In this document: in pieces, positions 1-11,480 of the stretch
Position numbering within the stretch: position 1 is the stretch's first letter
Layout of the letters: every line of letters starts with the position of its first letter
Origin: Dryococelus australis
Taxonomy: Eukaryota > Arthropoda > Insecta > Phasmatodea > Phasmatidae
NCBI GenBank assembly: GCA_029891345.1
Contig: CM057002.1
Coordinates: 62,734,777-62,798,776, forward strand
Direction: 5' to 3'
DNA: 64,000 nucleotides
Program-made: the position numbers and the translations under genes
The notes under the pieces: generated by a model
Databases searched by the model: none
What the model saw: only the letters and a program-made list of their open reading frames with translations
What the model was told of the DNA's origin: nothing

Positions 1-202
1 TGTCCACATTCTCATTTACGCTATTTACAATTTCAATTACAGAAATAATGAGTATATTTAGAGTTTTATTCACAATTTCTTTTACAGAACTAATTTGGGT
101 ATTTACAGCTTCGTTCACACTTCTAATTTTGTTATCAAGTCTGTAAACACTTGTACTCACTTGGCTACCTAATTCCTCAATTATTGCTCGCAGTGCTTCC
201 AG
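1..202 (-). pseudogene. Partial gag-like coiled-coil ORF of an LTR element, cut by the window edge
   Basis: Read on the minus strand, positions 202 to 1 are open with no stop, directly after an in-frame TAG at 205-203. The translation begins LEALRAIIEELGSQV and continues in a heptad-like pattern rich in V, I, N and E (for example VNEAVNTQISSV), as expected for a coiled coil. It lies about 170 bases inside an LTR (373-1148) and points the same way, where the gag of a Ty3/Gypsy-type retrotransposon should begin. No Met start is visible, so the frame is either decayed or starts upstream by another route. The rest of the element would lie left of the window. Assignment to gag is inference from position and composition; no catalytic domain is visible. 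Confidence 0.45.
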
Positions 203-372
203 CTATGCAGAAATTTTTCTAGTTAACGTTCACTGAGATATTTGTCCAAAACAGTCTTAATATTTCGGCCTACAACTGTTGTAGTTATTTAATTTATTTG
301 AATATTTCTAATTACTTGCTTATAGCCTAACGTATTTGCAATTAAACGCCTCCAGCCCACTACTGGCACCGG

Positions 373-1148
373 TGTTACATAAACGCCTGAGGGGCATATC
401 TGAGTTCGTGAGAGATGGAGGCTTCAATACAAGTAAAATAACTAAATTCAATTTTTAATTTATCCACACAGCTATTATTTACATTGATAAATTATCTGTC
501 TTCACTATTAATCTTTTTATTTCACAGCGAGCATAATATTTAATGTCTATTTCAACTCTAATTAACGTCCTTGTTTATGTCTCTGTTTGGCAATTGTCAA
601 TTAACTCACGCGCATCATTAACACAGGTACAGTTTATCCGTTGCCATCATTGCAATGTCTTTCATTCACGCATCCAGTCCAATAGTCCAGTCTGCCAGTC
701 GCACTTTTTGCTGAGTCGATGCTCGCAGTCCGAGATCTTCCTCCCTTGTTCACTTCTCTCGCCGCTCGCTCGTAGTCCTTCGATCGATGCTCCAGCCAGT
801 CATTCACACATCAACACCCGGCTCGGACGCCTGTCACACTTATATATTAGTCACCCTGACCATCTGGAAGGTTCAACGCACCCCGAGTCACGCTGAGAGA
901 ACGAGGTCAGTGATACAGAGCATTCTTCAGATAAACGTAGAAATCCTATCCGCCGAAGGTGAGGTGCGGCGAGCCGTCAAAGGGCTATCCCAGCAGAATT
1001 CCTTCATAAGTCAAAACGCTTTTAGGATTATCGCTCTCTTGCAATTCAGAACATTCCATTGACTTACCACCGCCGCTATCATATAACTGCTGTCCTTCAC
1101 TTCCACTCGCTCGAGCGGGTTGAGAAGCAGCGAGCGCGTAACAATACA
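373..1148 (-). repeat. LTR of a Ty3/Gypsy-type element (5' LTR, minus orientation)
   Basis: On the minus strand this segment starts TGTATTG and ends TGTAACA, the TG...CA ends of an LTR. Both ends and several interior blocks match the plus-strand copy at 49158-49879: the first 25 bases, the block around ATGAAAGACATTGCAATG, and the last 50 bases. A TATATAA box lies at about 847-840 on the minus strand. Just inside the LTR end the leader reads GGTGCCAGTAGTGGG, similar to the primer-binding leaders I recall from insect Gypsy elements. A gag-like frame follows (202-1). The two copies differ at many positions, so this is an old family. Confidence 0.65.
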
Positions 1149-1620
1149 TTTTACGCAGCAGGACCAGTTATTAACGGGGTAATTTCGTAACTGATATACA
1201 CCTCACAAAAGAACTTATGTGCTGAAACTAATTGCCCTAACAACTTCATAGACATTCAGTATTAATACCAAAGTTAATTTTATTTTGGTTATTTCTTGCA
1301 TAAGTTTCTTTTATTTTTCACTGCTAAACGACTAGTTCTGAACTGTTTTAATGCCTCATCCTCCGATTTGCACAAATAAGTTACCTTCGCCATTTTATAA
1401 TTTGTTAATAATGATTAATTCTTATCGTCACCGTTCCGAAATTTTTGAAACTATGCTACAGTGGAGGTGAAATGTTTTATCCTACTGTTGACTATGAAAA
1501 CGTGCCGTAACAGAGAGTACGTGCTTATCTTTTCCTGTTACAACATTTATCCATTGTCGAGAAGAATATCAAGTGACTAAAACGTGCAAGGGAGTCAGGG
1601 AAGGGTGATCATACGTAAAG
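1149..1620. other. No recognisable feature
   Basis: About 470 bases of AT-rich DNA between the LTR and the first family A element. I see no long open frame, no strong repeat and no RNA gene. Confidence 0.5.
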
Positions 1621-2040
1621 GCTGTTCACGATAAAGTGAGCACTTTGGACATCAACCTTAGAAATATGTCACTGCTCCTACATGCATATATTTTTACTGG
1701 CGCACTGAGTGACATGAGTCCAGTAAAGTCGGTAACGATGGATGGGAAGTAGTTCCGTATCTTAACGTCTAATAAAAAGGGTTAGGTTACAATTTCTGAT
1801 AACTTAAAATTATTTATTTCAATTCCTGTTCTTTTTTAATGAATCTGAGAGTAAAAATTACCAGATTTGTAAAATTCTTACTTTTCTAATAATTTCACGG
1901 TTTCTCATGTCCGACGCGTGAATAAAGTTATGAGGTTGCTGACAATGTCAATCTTACATAAGGCAGAAGAATACACAACGTGCGTGCAAGTAGATCTTTA
2001 GCAGGGCTTTCACAAGTTCCCATTTTACCGTGAATAGTCT
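1621..2040 (+). mobile_element. Family A non-autonomous DNA element, copy 1
   Basis: This 420-bp unit starts GCTGTTCACGATAAAGTGAG and ends with the approximate reverse complement, CATTTTACCGTGAATAGT. Terminal inverted repeats of about 20 bp and no coding capacity are typical of a MITE. The left half is closely matched at 11296-11480 and in reverse at 12131-12498, including a shared block with AACGATGGATGG. The right end, with the motif TTTAGCAGGGCTTT, matches the ends at 3970, 44060 and 46247. No autonomous relative is in the window. Confidence 0.7.
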
Positions 2041-2932
2041 ATAATTAAAAATCTGATCATGCGTGAAGATTTCAGTGCTCTAGCATCCCTCGCGTTGCAG
2101 AGCACGCCGGGTATTTTTTTCTTCCCGAAATTCCGACTGTCACCCTTCCAGCGAATTCGGGAATGTCTCCTAAAAAAATAAAACCCAAGTCGTGTTTGCT
2201 GTCCATTTGCCAGCTAGGGCACGTATGTGGCCAGAGTTACAAACGAGGAAATCAAGATGCCACTGGTGCTCTCTTGACTGTATGTGTTGTATGTGTTGTG
2301 TGTGTGGTGTGTGTGTGTGTGTGGGAGGGGGTGTGATCAGAGGGGGTTGGTGGAAGGTAGAGGGGAAGGAGGTTGGGGGCAGGACCCAGAGCGCGGAACC
2401 AATCATGGAGAAGCCTTCACGTGTCGTGCCCAATGGACCATGAAGCATCCTATCTCTTCCAGGAGATGTTTCCTGCTACCCGCCCACAACCCCTCGCGGA
2501 CCGACCTCAACATCTCACCCCATCTGCCGCCGCTGCGGACCCTCTCGGGTAATTGAATGTGCTCTGCCGGTCCTACCAGCGCGTGGGCGCACTCTCAATT
2601 AGATGAGAAGTTGCTCTGCAATGTGAACAAGCGCCTTTCCCTTCGCCCCTTCACTACTTGACTCACCACGGTAGCCGATGACTCTTCGCGCCTCCGACGG
2701 CTTGTCGTGTAGGGCTCGGGATGTCAAGGTCTCCCCTCCCTGCAGTGAATTTTTCGTGGGCGGGTTCTCCTGCCTCCACGTATCTAGGTTATCTATGTTA
2801 GAGAACGCCATGCGCTTGCTTAGCTTCCTCGCGGCAATGCGAGCTCCTTCGAGATCAAACTTCGAAAAAATATAAATCACTGCCCGTTAACTGCGCACAT
2901 GCTACCGCGCACATCAATGTAAAAAAAAAGTT
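2041..2932. other. GC-richer stretch with a GT microsatellite; no gene assigned
   Basis: GC content rises visibly at about 2090-2880. A (GT)n run lies at 2283-2325. Short frames are open on both strands, but none has a recognisable motif and they overlap each other. It could hold a 5' exon or regulatory DNA, but nothing in the sequence decides it. Confidence 0.3.
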
Positions 2933-3642
2933 GTGCAATTTTACACTTAATGTATGCAGCAGCAGTGTCTCCACTAACAAAGGTGATATTTTACAACTGC
3001 ATAAAGTCAATGTTTTTTTACTCTACGAATTAGTAAAATAAGATATGTTTTGTACAAATAAATTTACATATAATGGTGAAAAGTAACTATTACTATGTAG
3101 CAGAAAATATACTGCAATAATCGTGTATTTTTTCTCCACGGCAAGTAAATTTACACCGAAATCGCAATTGTAATTTCACCACTGCTATGTGTGTAATTTC
3201 ACCACTGCTATAATTGTAATTTCACCACTGCTATATGTGTAATTTCTCACAAAAAAAAAAGTAAAATCGCACATTCAGTAATTGTAATTACACAATTTCT
3301 GTTTTTTTTTTTTTAAATTATTATTATTATTTTTTTTTTTTTCACTGTTTTACTAAACATGTATTTTTACAACTGCGTCACGTTATTTCACATACTTTGT
3401 TAGTGTGTTTTTATAACTTCCATTTTATTTTACTCCGTTTTGTAACTCGGTAGATTAACAGAGTAATAAAAAGTTATCTACAAAATGTGCTTAAGTATTA
3501 ATGTATTTTTACCAAAAACATGTAGTACTCTCTGGATTGTTAAGAATATTTGTGTAAGATTACATATACTGTAGTTCTTTTTTTTATAATTTACACATAC
3601 AAAATGTAAAATTACCAATAATCTGTATGTGTAAATTTGCAC
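2933..3642. mobile_element. Possible MITE with 14-bp inverted ends
   Basis: The left end GTGCAATTTTACAC (2933-2946) and right end GTGTAAATTTGCAC (3629-3642) are inverted with one mismatch. The interior is very AT-rich, with many copies of TGTAATTT or TGTAAATT in both orientations, and contains the 23-bp tandem repeat at 3169-3245. It has no coding potential. A second copy was not found, so the boundaries are tentative. Confidence 0.4.
3169..3245 (+). repeat. 23-bp tandem repeat, about 3.3 copies
   Basis: Units begin TGTAATTTCACCACTGCTAT at 3169, 3192 and 3215, with a partial fourth at 3238. The spacing is exactly 23 bp and the units differ only in the last few bases. Confidence 0.85.
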
Positions 3643-3851
3643 TTATTTTAACAGTGAGGCTACCCGTTAAGTTTGCGGCTATTTAAGTAATATATTTCTA
3701 AAAGTCTTGTTATTGTGTTGCGAATAGCATTTTTAAATTTATGGTATATTAAGTTGGCGTTGTTCTGCATTATACATATTAGAGTACAAATTGGCATGTA
3801 AGTAGCACATTTATGTTTGTAACAACTATACCTTTCAATAGATAGACGCAT

Positions 3852-3970
3852 GAATAAAGTTATTGAGCCCATGGTGGTGTACATGTTATGCGCAGCGGAA
3901 GGATACAAAAGAGGGGAAAAATAATTCTTAAGCAGGGATTTTAAAATTGCTCACTTCACTGTGAATAGTC
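3852..3970 (+). mobile_element. Family A element, right-hand part only
   Basis: The sequence from AATAAAGTTAT through AAGCAGGGATTTTAAAATTG to the terminal CTGTGAATAGTC follows the right half of family A copy 1 and the short copies at 43.9 and 46.0 kb. No matching left end is seen at the expected distance, so this is a truncated copy. Confidence 0.5.
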
Positions 3971-4684
3971 ACGACGCGATCATATTAATAAAAGTGTTTT
4001 ACTAACAAAAAAAAGAAAAAGAAACAATTTTGTTTAGCCATCGTACGTTCCTCTTACTCCCTGCAAGGACTGTCACAAGGAAGACGCTACGTGGGTGGTT
4101 CTAAACAGCTGTGTCCGAGCAGTCACCAAATGGATCCATTAGATAAGGGATCTACAAAAAGTGGATCATGATAAACGCGCAAATAATTTGTTAGTTTCTT
4201 AATTCTCTTAAAGGAATGCGAATCTCACTTCCACTGACAAGCCCAGTATCCATTACCTTTCCAACTTGGCCGTCCCAAAGTGTTCTATTTTTATTATAAA
4301 TATTTTTACAAGTGGTCCGGTGGCACTTTCTAAATTCCAATAATGAACTCATTCGTGCAGAAGGATGGAAAATGGGGAGGGGAGGAGGGGCGAAAATAGC
4401 TAATGAATATGATATACTACGCGAGAACCACTTTTTAAATGATGCACATTTTCAAGTAACATGTACAATTTATTGATGCAAAATTAATTTTTAAAACTAG
4501 TAATGTGCTAATTAAAAATTTTTCCTTGTTTCCTTATTTCTCCAAACATAAATATTTTAATATATTCTAACTGCACTCATATATTTGTTTAGTGTTTACA
4601 TATCATAATACTAATAAAGATGACAAATTTGAAAAGAAACATTTAATGACATCAAAACTAGAAGGTCGCAGACTGCGCTACTAG

Positions 4685-5086
4685 CAGGGTGGTTCGGGTG
4701 ATATAAACCACCTTTATGCGCCCGTATCAGTTAAGGCTGCACTGGAAAATGTAGATTTTGGCACGAGAAAAAGACACATCGTACTGAAGACGTGTGCTAG
4801 AAAATTAAGTATTGGGGCTTTCAATATATTCATAGTTAGAAGAACTAAAACTGAAGGAGGTGACACGCTCGAGAGAAGTATATGGGCAACACTTAAAGAA
4901 AAATATTGTTGTAGGAACCAAAATTGTGTAGCCGTTACCTCCAAGACTGATAAAATAGGGACAGCAGCCAGCTTGGCTGTGGCTACCCTACGAATATTGT
5001 TAAAGGTATATGGTAACGACAACAGAACATACTGTGAAATGTCAGTGCATCGCAAATCAGTGATGTCATTGCTTTATGAGGAATAA
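4685..5086 (+). CDS. Unrecognised open frame of 133 codons, no Met start
   Basis: The plus strand is open from just after a TAG at 4682-4684 to TAA at 5084-5086. A frame this long is unusual in such AT-rich, stop-dense DNA. The translation has a normal residue mix, with segments such as INHLYAPVSVKAALENVDFG, a CCRNQNC cluster, and a C-terminus ending SVMSLLYEE. I recognise no family. There is no ATG near its start; CTAGCAG at 4681-4687 could serve as a weak splice acceptor, which would make this a terminal exon. The opposite strand is also open across most of it, so the coding strand is uncertain. It may equally be a fragment of a transposon protein. Confidence 0.3.
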   Translation, partial: QGGSGDINHLYAPVSVKAALENVDFGTRKRHIVLKTCARKLSIGAFNIFIVRRTKTEGGDTLERSIWATLKEKYCCRNQNCVAVTSKTDKIGTAASLAVATLRILLKVYGNDNRTYCEMSVHRKSVMSLLYEE

Positions 5087-7863
5087 AATGTTGCGATTAC
5101 AAACGAGTAGGGTTCTGACTACAGTCCAGTATGGCATTCCCTACGATGCCGCTCTGGCGCCGCTGCAGAGCTGATTGTGCACCCAGCATTAACATATGAT
5201 ACTGCTAACAACCTGCTCTGTTGCCGTAACTGAGTATCATGGTGGCGCCAGCAGAAGTGTATGGTAATCCCAACTATTTTCTCTGTTGCCTTTACCGAGC
5301 GGCATGATGGCCGTAACCGTCTTGTGTCGTCTATTGTAATTCCCTCGTCGGCTCATAGGATGCGCTGCAACCTGTACTTATTTTTCAGAACTTGAAAAAA
5401 TCCTTGTGGAAGCAGATAGCCTCGGACTGCCGGATGTTGTGTTGATAGATGGACGCCTTAGACCGCTCGGGTATTGTATCAGTTATAAGATTCGGGTTTT
5501 TAAATGTATTTGTTTTAAATTGTTTAACTTTTTAAGCATGTCATAAGTTGTTTGCAGGCGAATCTCGACGCGACTGGAATTCACATATGAGCGAGGTATT
5601 TATTTAAATCAAATAATATTTCTTTTATATTATATATATGTTTATATTATACAACATTATGTGTCATCTGATATAAAGTTGTTTTTACGTGTAACGGTTG
5701 TGGAAACAGGTTTTTATTTCATATCGTATAATTTGTAGTACCAATGAAAATATGGCGGTAGTTATTTCATTTTTATGTCCTGTTTGTGTAAATGATATAA
5801 GTCTTTTAAAAACAAATAAGAAAATTTCAGCACCTTTGTTGCTATTGTTACACTTAAGGAAGTGTCTGTCAACAATTTTAAAGGATGCACATTACTCTCA
5901 CGGATTGTCACCAGCCTCCACTAAATAAATATTACTTCACAATAGGAACGTTTTCCTTATCTTCTGTATTGTCAACTCTACTAGTTCTATGATCTTTAAA
6001 AGAATTATAAGGGGAGTATCCTCAACAGTCCGCGACCCTGTTGTAATTACCATACTTGTTTGTTAACTCTACAATACTAGCTCTGTTATCTTAACAGAAT
6101 CGGACAGTCCACGACACTGTTGTAACTACCATACATTTTCTGTAAAGTTTCCAAACAAAATGAAGTGATTTCTACAGAACATTCTGTTGCAGTTACCTAA
6201 CATCACTCTTGGGTTTACAATATCTTGTTCTGTATTCGTAACAGTACTATAAGATTGTGTTCACAACTATCTGTATTGTTCCTAATACAGAAAACAATGT
6301 TACTGGTACAGAAAAAAATTGATCCCACAACAGAATATCATTTGACAATATTTAAATTGTTCTGCTAACAATTAGGATTGTAAGGTAATACAGCATATTT
6401 TGCTGCTGGTACTAAAGTTTAGTTGTCGCTGCCATAAAATGACATTGCAGAACTGTTGTGTTAAATTCACTCTGCGGATTTCTTTCAGTGCATCCTAATT
6501 AAAACTATCCGTTTTTCCCCCGAATTCACTCCAAGAAAATGTCGGGAGGGTTTCTCAATTAAAGCTTCTTTCCCCGTTTCAGGTTGTCTGAGTAACTTGG
6601 TCCTCGCCAATGATCCTGCCTTCAAGTAGGGGGTTAAGCCACTCACAAACGAAGGTATGCATGCAAGTATTTTCTGATATTTGTAGCTGTAATGCGATCT
6701 CCCTTTCTTGCCCGAAAATTTTGTGGTAAAACCATACATTCCTACATTTGCCATATTAATATCAAGTTTTCAAATAAATGTTAAATTAAAGAAGAAATTT
6801 TTTTTGTAAGAAGCTTGCTTCTGAATAATAAATTTTACAGTAAATATCCCAAAACAACTTATTCTTAGAACTATTTTCCTCTCAATATTTTTAGTTTATA
6901 AAAATTAAAATTATTGTGTTATTGCTGAAGTTTTCTCTTATTATCATCTTCATTATTATAAATCGATTCCAAATATTAGAATCACCTCTGAAGTTTCGCA
7001 TCATAAAATTTTATTTTTAACGGTGCTCTCAATTTGGCTAATTTAAGGGAAAAATTGGTAAGGGGGGAGGAGAGTCCGTAGGGAAAGATCTTTATTTCAT
7101 TGGCATTTGAATGTCTAACTTAGAGCTCCTCCCTTCCTCAACATTCTAGAGACGCGTACTCCTTACGTACGTAAAATATACGTTACATCACTTCCTTCCC
7201 TCGAAGTTTTTCCCCCCACCACATGCGACTCTTGTAGTTGCTTCAGAGCTGATTGAAAGTAATTTAAAAGCTATGCTAAGATTCTTATTTCTGATTCATT
7301 TAACAATCAACACTGCCATTAAAATAACAGTATTGGCAGCTTATTTGTGTGACATTTTACTGCCACAATGAAATTGTTATTGACATATATCTGTTTATGC
7401 TGCGTAAATTCATAGCGTATTGCGTGTAAAAACGGTAATAAAAAGGCTAAAGTCAGTTGTCACGGAAAGATAGTTTATATGGGCTGTCAGATCTAGGAGC
7501 CTGTTACACACGCATTGCTTTCCGGCGAATGACTATCTTGTATCTCGTTGGTGGAGGGAAGGATTTTGTCATCCACTTGCGTCAAAAATTGTTTGCTGTA
7601 GTTTCGCAACACTGTCATGATTTTTGCAACTCGACTGGTACACTATAAAATGCAACAACAAGCGCCTAGGAACAATTTCGAAACAATGACGTCCATGTGA
7701 ACTACTGAGAAAATAGCGAAGCCGTGGTTCGATCCAGCCTGGGCTGCGAGTGCGCATGCGTGGTGCGACAATTGTGAAGTTGGTAACACAGAGACAGCCT
7801 ACGGTAGCGCACCAATGCAGAAAGCAGACGTCTGATCTGAGAGTGTAGGTAAGTTGGTATAAT
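5087..7863. other. Intergenic AT-rich DNA; one short internal duplication
   Basis: Only small scattered frames are present. A motif of about 30 bases, containing ACAGTCC and then CTGTTGTAA(T/C)TACCATAC, occurs at about 6027-6054 and again at about 6110-6137. A minus-strand frame of 89 codons near 6485-6754 has no recognisable domain. Nothing else can be supported. Confidence 0.4.
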
Positions 7864-9234
7864 CTACTCACGGTTACTGCACACTTTTCTGAAGCCCTGC
7901 TGAAATTCGACTTCCGCGATATTCCTCCGCCTCGTGGAAGCTAAGTTTAACTAAGTCTGGAAAATTACGCCAGAGGACAACGCACCGCTTTCCTGCGCAT
8001 TCAGCTCTAATACACTGAGAGCTACCAACACATAAATTTTTTTTCGTTGTTTTTATTCGTGTTTATTGTAAAAGAAATATTACAATGTGTAAATAAAATC
8101 TTGATAAAACTTCTATTTAACGAAAAATAATATACGCCTGTGTTTACGAAGGTATGACACTTGATACAAGTCATATTTAGGACATAACTAAATACTTAAT
8201 TTACGGGGTGATTTTTCAAAGGTTTGTGTTAAAATCATACACTAAAGATGCGATAGACCGCTTATTTGTCTTCTGCTTATGTACCCAACGTTGACCTACC
8301 CCAATGGAACACAATTGTCAAAGTAACATGGTCAACAACGATGAACGATGGTTTGTTTATTAATTGTAAACGGAAGTCATTATATATTAATAAAATACCT
8401 TTACTAATTTGAATCTGATCAAACAGCATTAAAAATTGGCTAGAGGAAGTATACAAACAACTCAAAGCCCTTGTTTACTAAACAGTTATCTAACCTTAAA
8501 TCCAGCCCACGCCGTTTTTGCTAGTCGTAATGACAGAAAAGAAGTTCAGTGTTGGGACACGGAGATTGATTGTGAGCAGCCAGCGAGGTCGGTCTACCTC
8601 ATATTTAGTGTATGTTCCATGGCAACTTGGGTATTATTTTGTGAGGCCAGCTCCGACGCCACCAGGGAAGGCGTTTCCGCTGCGTGGACGACGAGAAATG
8701 TTCGAGAAGACGACGACAAAACTGTATAAAAGGCTCGTGTTCTCCCCCTGCTCGGGGAAAAAGCCCAATGACTTAATTAGGGAAGGAACTGCTGTTCTTG
8801 TGTTTTAAATGGGTTGTTAGGGGAGGGGGTTGATTTGCATAGTCATCAAAATATATGTAATTATTATTTTAGTTATTTTGTATATAATAAATTAAACATG
8901 TGTCTTTGTAGGGGATGTAAAGTCATGGGATTTTATTAAAGAGTTCTACAAGATTTTGTAGTCCTGTATTGGGAATTGGTATTTTGTATTTTGAGAAGGT
9001 GAAAATATATCAGAGTTTCGAAACTATTTATTTTTTGTGCAACTCAAAAGTAATTTTTATGATACCCTTTGATGATACACTAATGGGGAGTTTCTATTCC
9101 TTGAAAAACGAACATCCTTATGAGGAAAACGAGACGGAGTTCTATTTGCATGTGTCGGCTGAAACCGTTACAACACAACTTGGGGTGATTTTTCAAAGGT
9201 TTGTTTCGAAACGTTCGAAGAAACCGTGAATGGA
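7864..9234 (+). mobile_element. Family B non-autonomous DNA element, copy 1, interrupted by a nested insertion
   Basis: The left end CTACTCACGGTTAC begins a block that includes GATATTCCTCCGCCTCGTGG and GACAACGCACCGC. It is shared with copies at 33234, 34990 and 42730. The right end, AAACCGTGAATGGA at 9221-9234, is the inverted match of the family's left end. Without the insert at 8228-9181 the element would be about 420 bp, the same size as the intact copy at 34990-35411. There is no coding capacity. Its terminal motif TATTCACGGT is shared with family A. Confidence 0.7.
8228..9181 (+). mobile_element. Insertion nested in family B copy 1 (family C repeat)
   Basis: The segment is bracketed by an identical 23-bp direct repeat, at 8205-8227 and 9182-9204, beginning GGGGTGATTTTTCAAAGG. 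This looks like a long target-site duplication inside the family B element. Positions about 8265-8625 match about 32325-32695, including ACGGAGATTG and GGTCGGTCTACCTCAT. A TATAAAAGG lies near 8725. Short frames are open but none is recognisable. A retroposon would fit the long duplication, but no reverse transcriptase or poly-A tail is visible. Confidence 0.5.
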
Positions 9235-9254
9235 GTATAGGTCTAAACGCTACG

Positions 9255-9466
9255 TCGACAGCGAGGTCATTAGAGACGAAACAAGTTGCTCAGAGAAGGA
9301 ATCCGCCATCGCCTGTAGTAAATAAAGATGCCAGCATTCACGTGCAGTCGTTTCGGGAAACCATGGAAAACCGAAGGAAGCATAGCCGAACCGGGAATCG
9401 AACACGGATCCTTCCGTATGCGAGTACAGTGTGTTACCTCTGCACCACCTTCACTCTAAGACATAA
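9255..9466 (-). mobile_element. tRNA-derived SINE
   Basis: On the minus strand the head reads GGTGGTGCAGAGGTAACACA, a tRNA-like A box. A B-box-like GTGTTCGATTCC follows about 40 bases on. The tail region contains the reverse complement of GAGGTCATTAGAGACG, which is also present in the copy at 30938-31110. This arrangement matches a SINE family I recall from locusts, crickets and other insects. The family name was not checked. It abuts the right end of family B copy 1. Confidence 0.7.
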
Positions 9467-9471
9467 TTCGT

Positions 9472-9726
9472 AAATTTACCAGACCAGTGTATACTCTTCG
9501 TGAGAAAGCAGGAATGGTAATGTTTTCATCTATACATTCATTGTAGCGTTACTATATTTGCTCAGGAAACAGTCAAATGCATAGGGATTTTCCCAACTTT
9601 GTATAGTAGCGCTGCTAAACACTCCTATATCTGCAGCTTGATGTGTGGTATTATTACCATACAGTGTATAGGTTAAAAACTTTCATTACAGTTTAGGAAG
9701 TTTACCAGAAAAGTCTTTTACAGTGT
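9472..9726 (+). repeat. Family D repeat, 250 bp, copy 1
   Basis: This segment matches 33790-34043 along its whole length, from about TACCAGACCAGTGTATA to TTTTACAGTGT. Most differences are single bases. It contains the near-palindrome GGTATTATTACCATAC. It is non-coding and of unknown class. The copy ends just before unrelated sequence, so its boundaries are well defined by the two copies. Confidence 0.75.
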
Positions 9727-10778
9727 GTCACAAAATGTCAAACACGTTTGATATCCGCGCTGCAAGTTGATGGGGTTGTTTCTCGTAAGCGCATAGGTAA
9801 TTTTTGACCTTTTAACACACTGTTGTTGCAACTTTTTATGTGTAATACAGTCTTTAGAAAGACATGAAACGACTGCTTCACTAGCAAATGTAAGAGAAAG
9901 CAGAGGCGTGGAGCCAGTCAACTATCTCAGTACACGAGGATAAATTCTGTAACATCTTCGTTCAAGCTTATGGCATTCCTAACATTGCGACCTCGTGAGG
10001 GTGCTTATCGGCAATAACGTCATCTACACAAGGCGTGATTTCAATCTGCAGTAACTGGCTAACGCGGATGCTATTATAATAAACCAACTGACTGAAGCTA
10101 GACAAACGATATTATTGGTGAGAATATTTATTCCCGTTAGCACAGACTGGTTAGTAGGCATGCTATTCTAATGCGTGTAGTATTGAAGACATAGACCTTA
10201 AGAACTCCGTAACGAAATATAATTTCTTGAGAATAGAAATCTATGAGACGTCACGCGCTTCTAGCACCGTTTCTGTTACCAACATCGAGGTCTTCCTCAC
10301 CGATTCGGATCATCACAGCATCCACCGCAGCTACACCACACCGAGCGACTTGGGAGCGCTGCACTCATTTGCAGCTATCTTTGGAGCTGTCTGGTGGCAA
10401 TGGTGTATTATTATTCGTTATTAAAATATCTCTGTATTCGTTATGTGACGGTTCCTGCTACGCAATATAAGCTATGCGAGTGAACTTGTGTTTTATGTTG
10501 CTGCACGTTGACTTACAAGATTTGGAGATTTAAAAAAAAAATTAATATGATATGTCTCTACATGAAAATGAGAACTCAAGTTTCGGATTGCCGATGTACA
10601 AAAATTCACTGAATACCAAGATTAATGCATCTGAAACTGATCAAGATTGAATAACCTGAATTAACAGAAACAAAATTTCGGTCTATTAAATCGTCACCCG
10701 TCATCAAGCCGGGGTTCTTGTAGTTCAGTAACTTAGCTAACGAGTACAACGAAAACATTGTTTTATTGTTTATTCCAG
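9727..10778. other. No gene assigned
   Basis: Mixed-composition DNA. Short frames at about 10227-10470 lie on the plus strand in two overlapping phases, with no family resemblance. No repeat matched elsewhere in the window was found here. Confidence 0.35.
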
Positions 10779-11151
10779 CTTAGCACAAACCAATATTATT
10801 AATTTCACCAGAGATAGAAGAAACGTTGCTTCCCCATTGTTCAAGGATACATCTAAACCACATACAGTTGTTTTAACTCTTGAAAGGGATCGTCGGTGTA
10901 TTTTGCAAGCGTTGCGATACTCGGGACCAGTAGAAACTCTTAGCAAGGGAGCAATTGAATTAATTACAAACAAAACTAAGAATAAAGCGGATTCCCCAGG
11001 CAACAGCCGCCAGCACAAACTTGTGTGGCTTGTCAAGCATGTCTGACCACGCAGTAGCAAGCACATGCCCGTATTTGGGAGCTTGCAGCTTTTATCCCAG
11101 CCAACAGAAGTAGAGATGGATGTATCAAAAGTGTGTGACATTACATTACAG
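10779..11151 (+). CDS. Candidate internal exon with one in-frame stop; function unknown
   Basis: A good splice acceptor (TTTATTGTTTATTCCAG, ending at 10778) and a consensus donor (CAG followed by GTAAGC at 11152) bound 373 bases. After one leading base, one phase reads through 124 codons, ending exactly at the donor, and is broken only by TGA at 11044-11046. The product is lysine- and arginine-rich, with segments such as LERDRRCILQALRYSGPVE and SKGAIELITNKTKNKADSPG. I do not recognise the family. The single stop means it is either a pseudogene exon, contains a sequencing error, or is a chance alignment of splice signals. The opposite strand also has a 123-codon frame here, which weakens the case. 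No neighbouring exon was identified. Confidence 0.35.
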
Positions 11152-11295
11152 GTAAGCCTGAACTATCCTTACCGCAATAAATAAGTAGTTGCCGATTAGC
11201 ATTCTGTTCTCTGTCCACGTATATCAGTCACTATTATCGAGTACTCAAAATGAGTGAGTGAAGAGATTCGAGCGAATCTTAACATCGAGGTAAAG

Positions 11296-11480
11296 GCTGT
11301 TCACGATAAAGAGAGCACTTTAGAAATGAACCTTAGAAAAAAGTCACTGCATATATTTTAATGATCACACTGAGTGACATTCGCCCAGCAAAGTTGGTAA
11401 CGATGGATGGAAAGTAGTTGCATATATTAACGTCAAATAAAAAGTGTTAGGTAACCATTTGTGATAACTTGAAATTATTT
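11296..11480 (+). mobile_element. Family A element, left part only, copy 2
   Basis: From GGCTGTTCACGATAAAGAGA the sequence follows family A copy 1 (1621 onward) for about 185 bases, through the AACGATGGATGG block and GTGATAACTTGAAATTATTT. It then runs into a GT-rich stretch and loses similarity. No matching right end follows in this orientation, so the copy is truncated. Confidence 0.6.

Noticed and set aside
3169-3245. Regular short repeats, considered as a CRISPR array
   Set aside because: There are no unique spacers; it is a plain 23-bp tandem repeat in eukaryotic DNA. The 38-bp array at 63123 was rejected as CRISPR for the same reason.
10770-11141. 123-codon minus-strand frame
   Set aside because: It overlaps the plus-strand segment that has matching splice acceptor and donor. 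No motif supports the minus reading, though it does lower confidence in the plus one.
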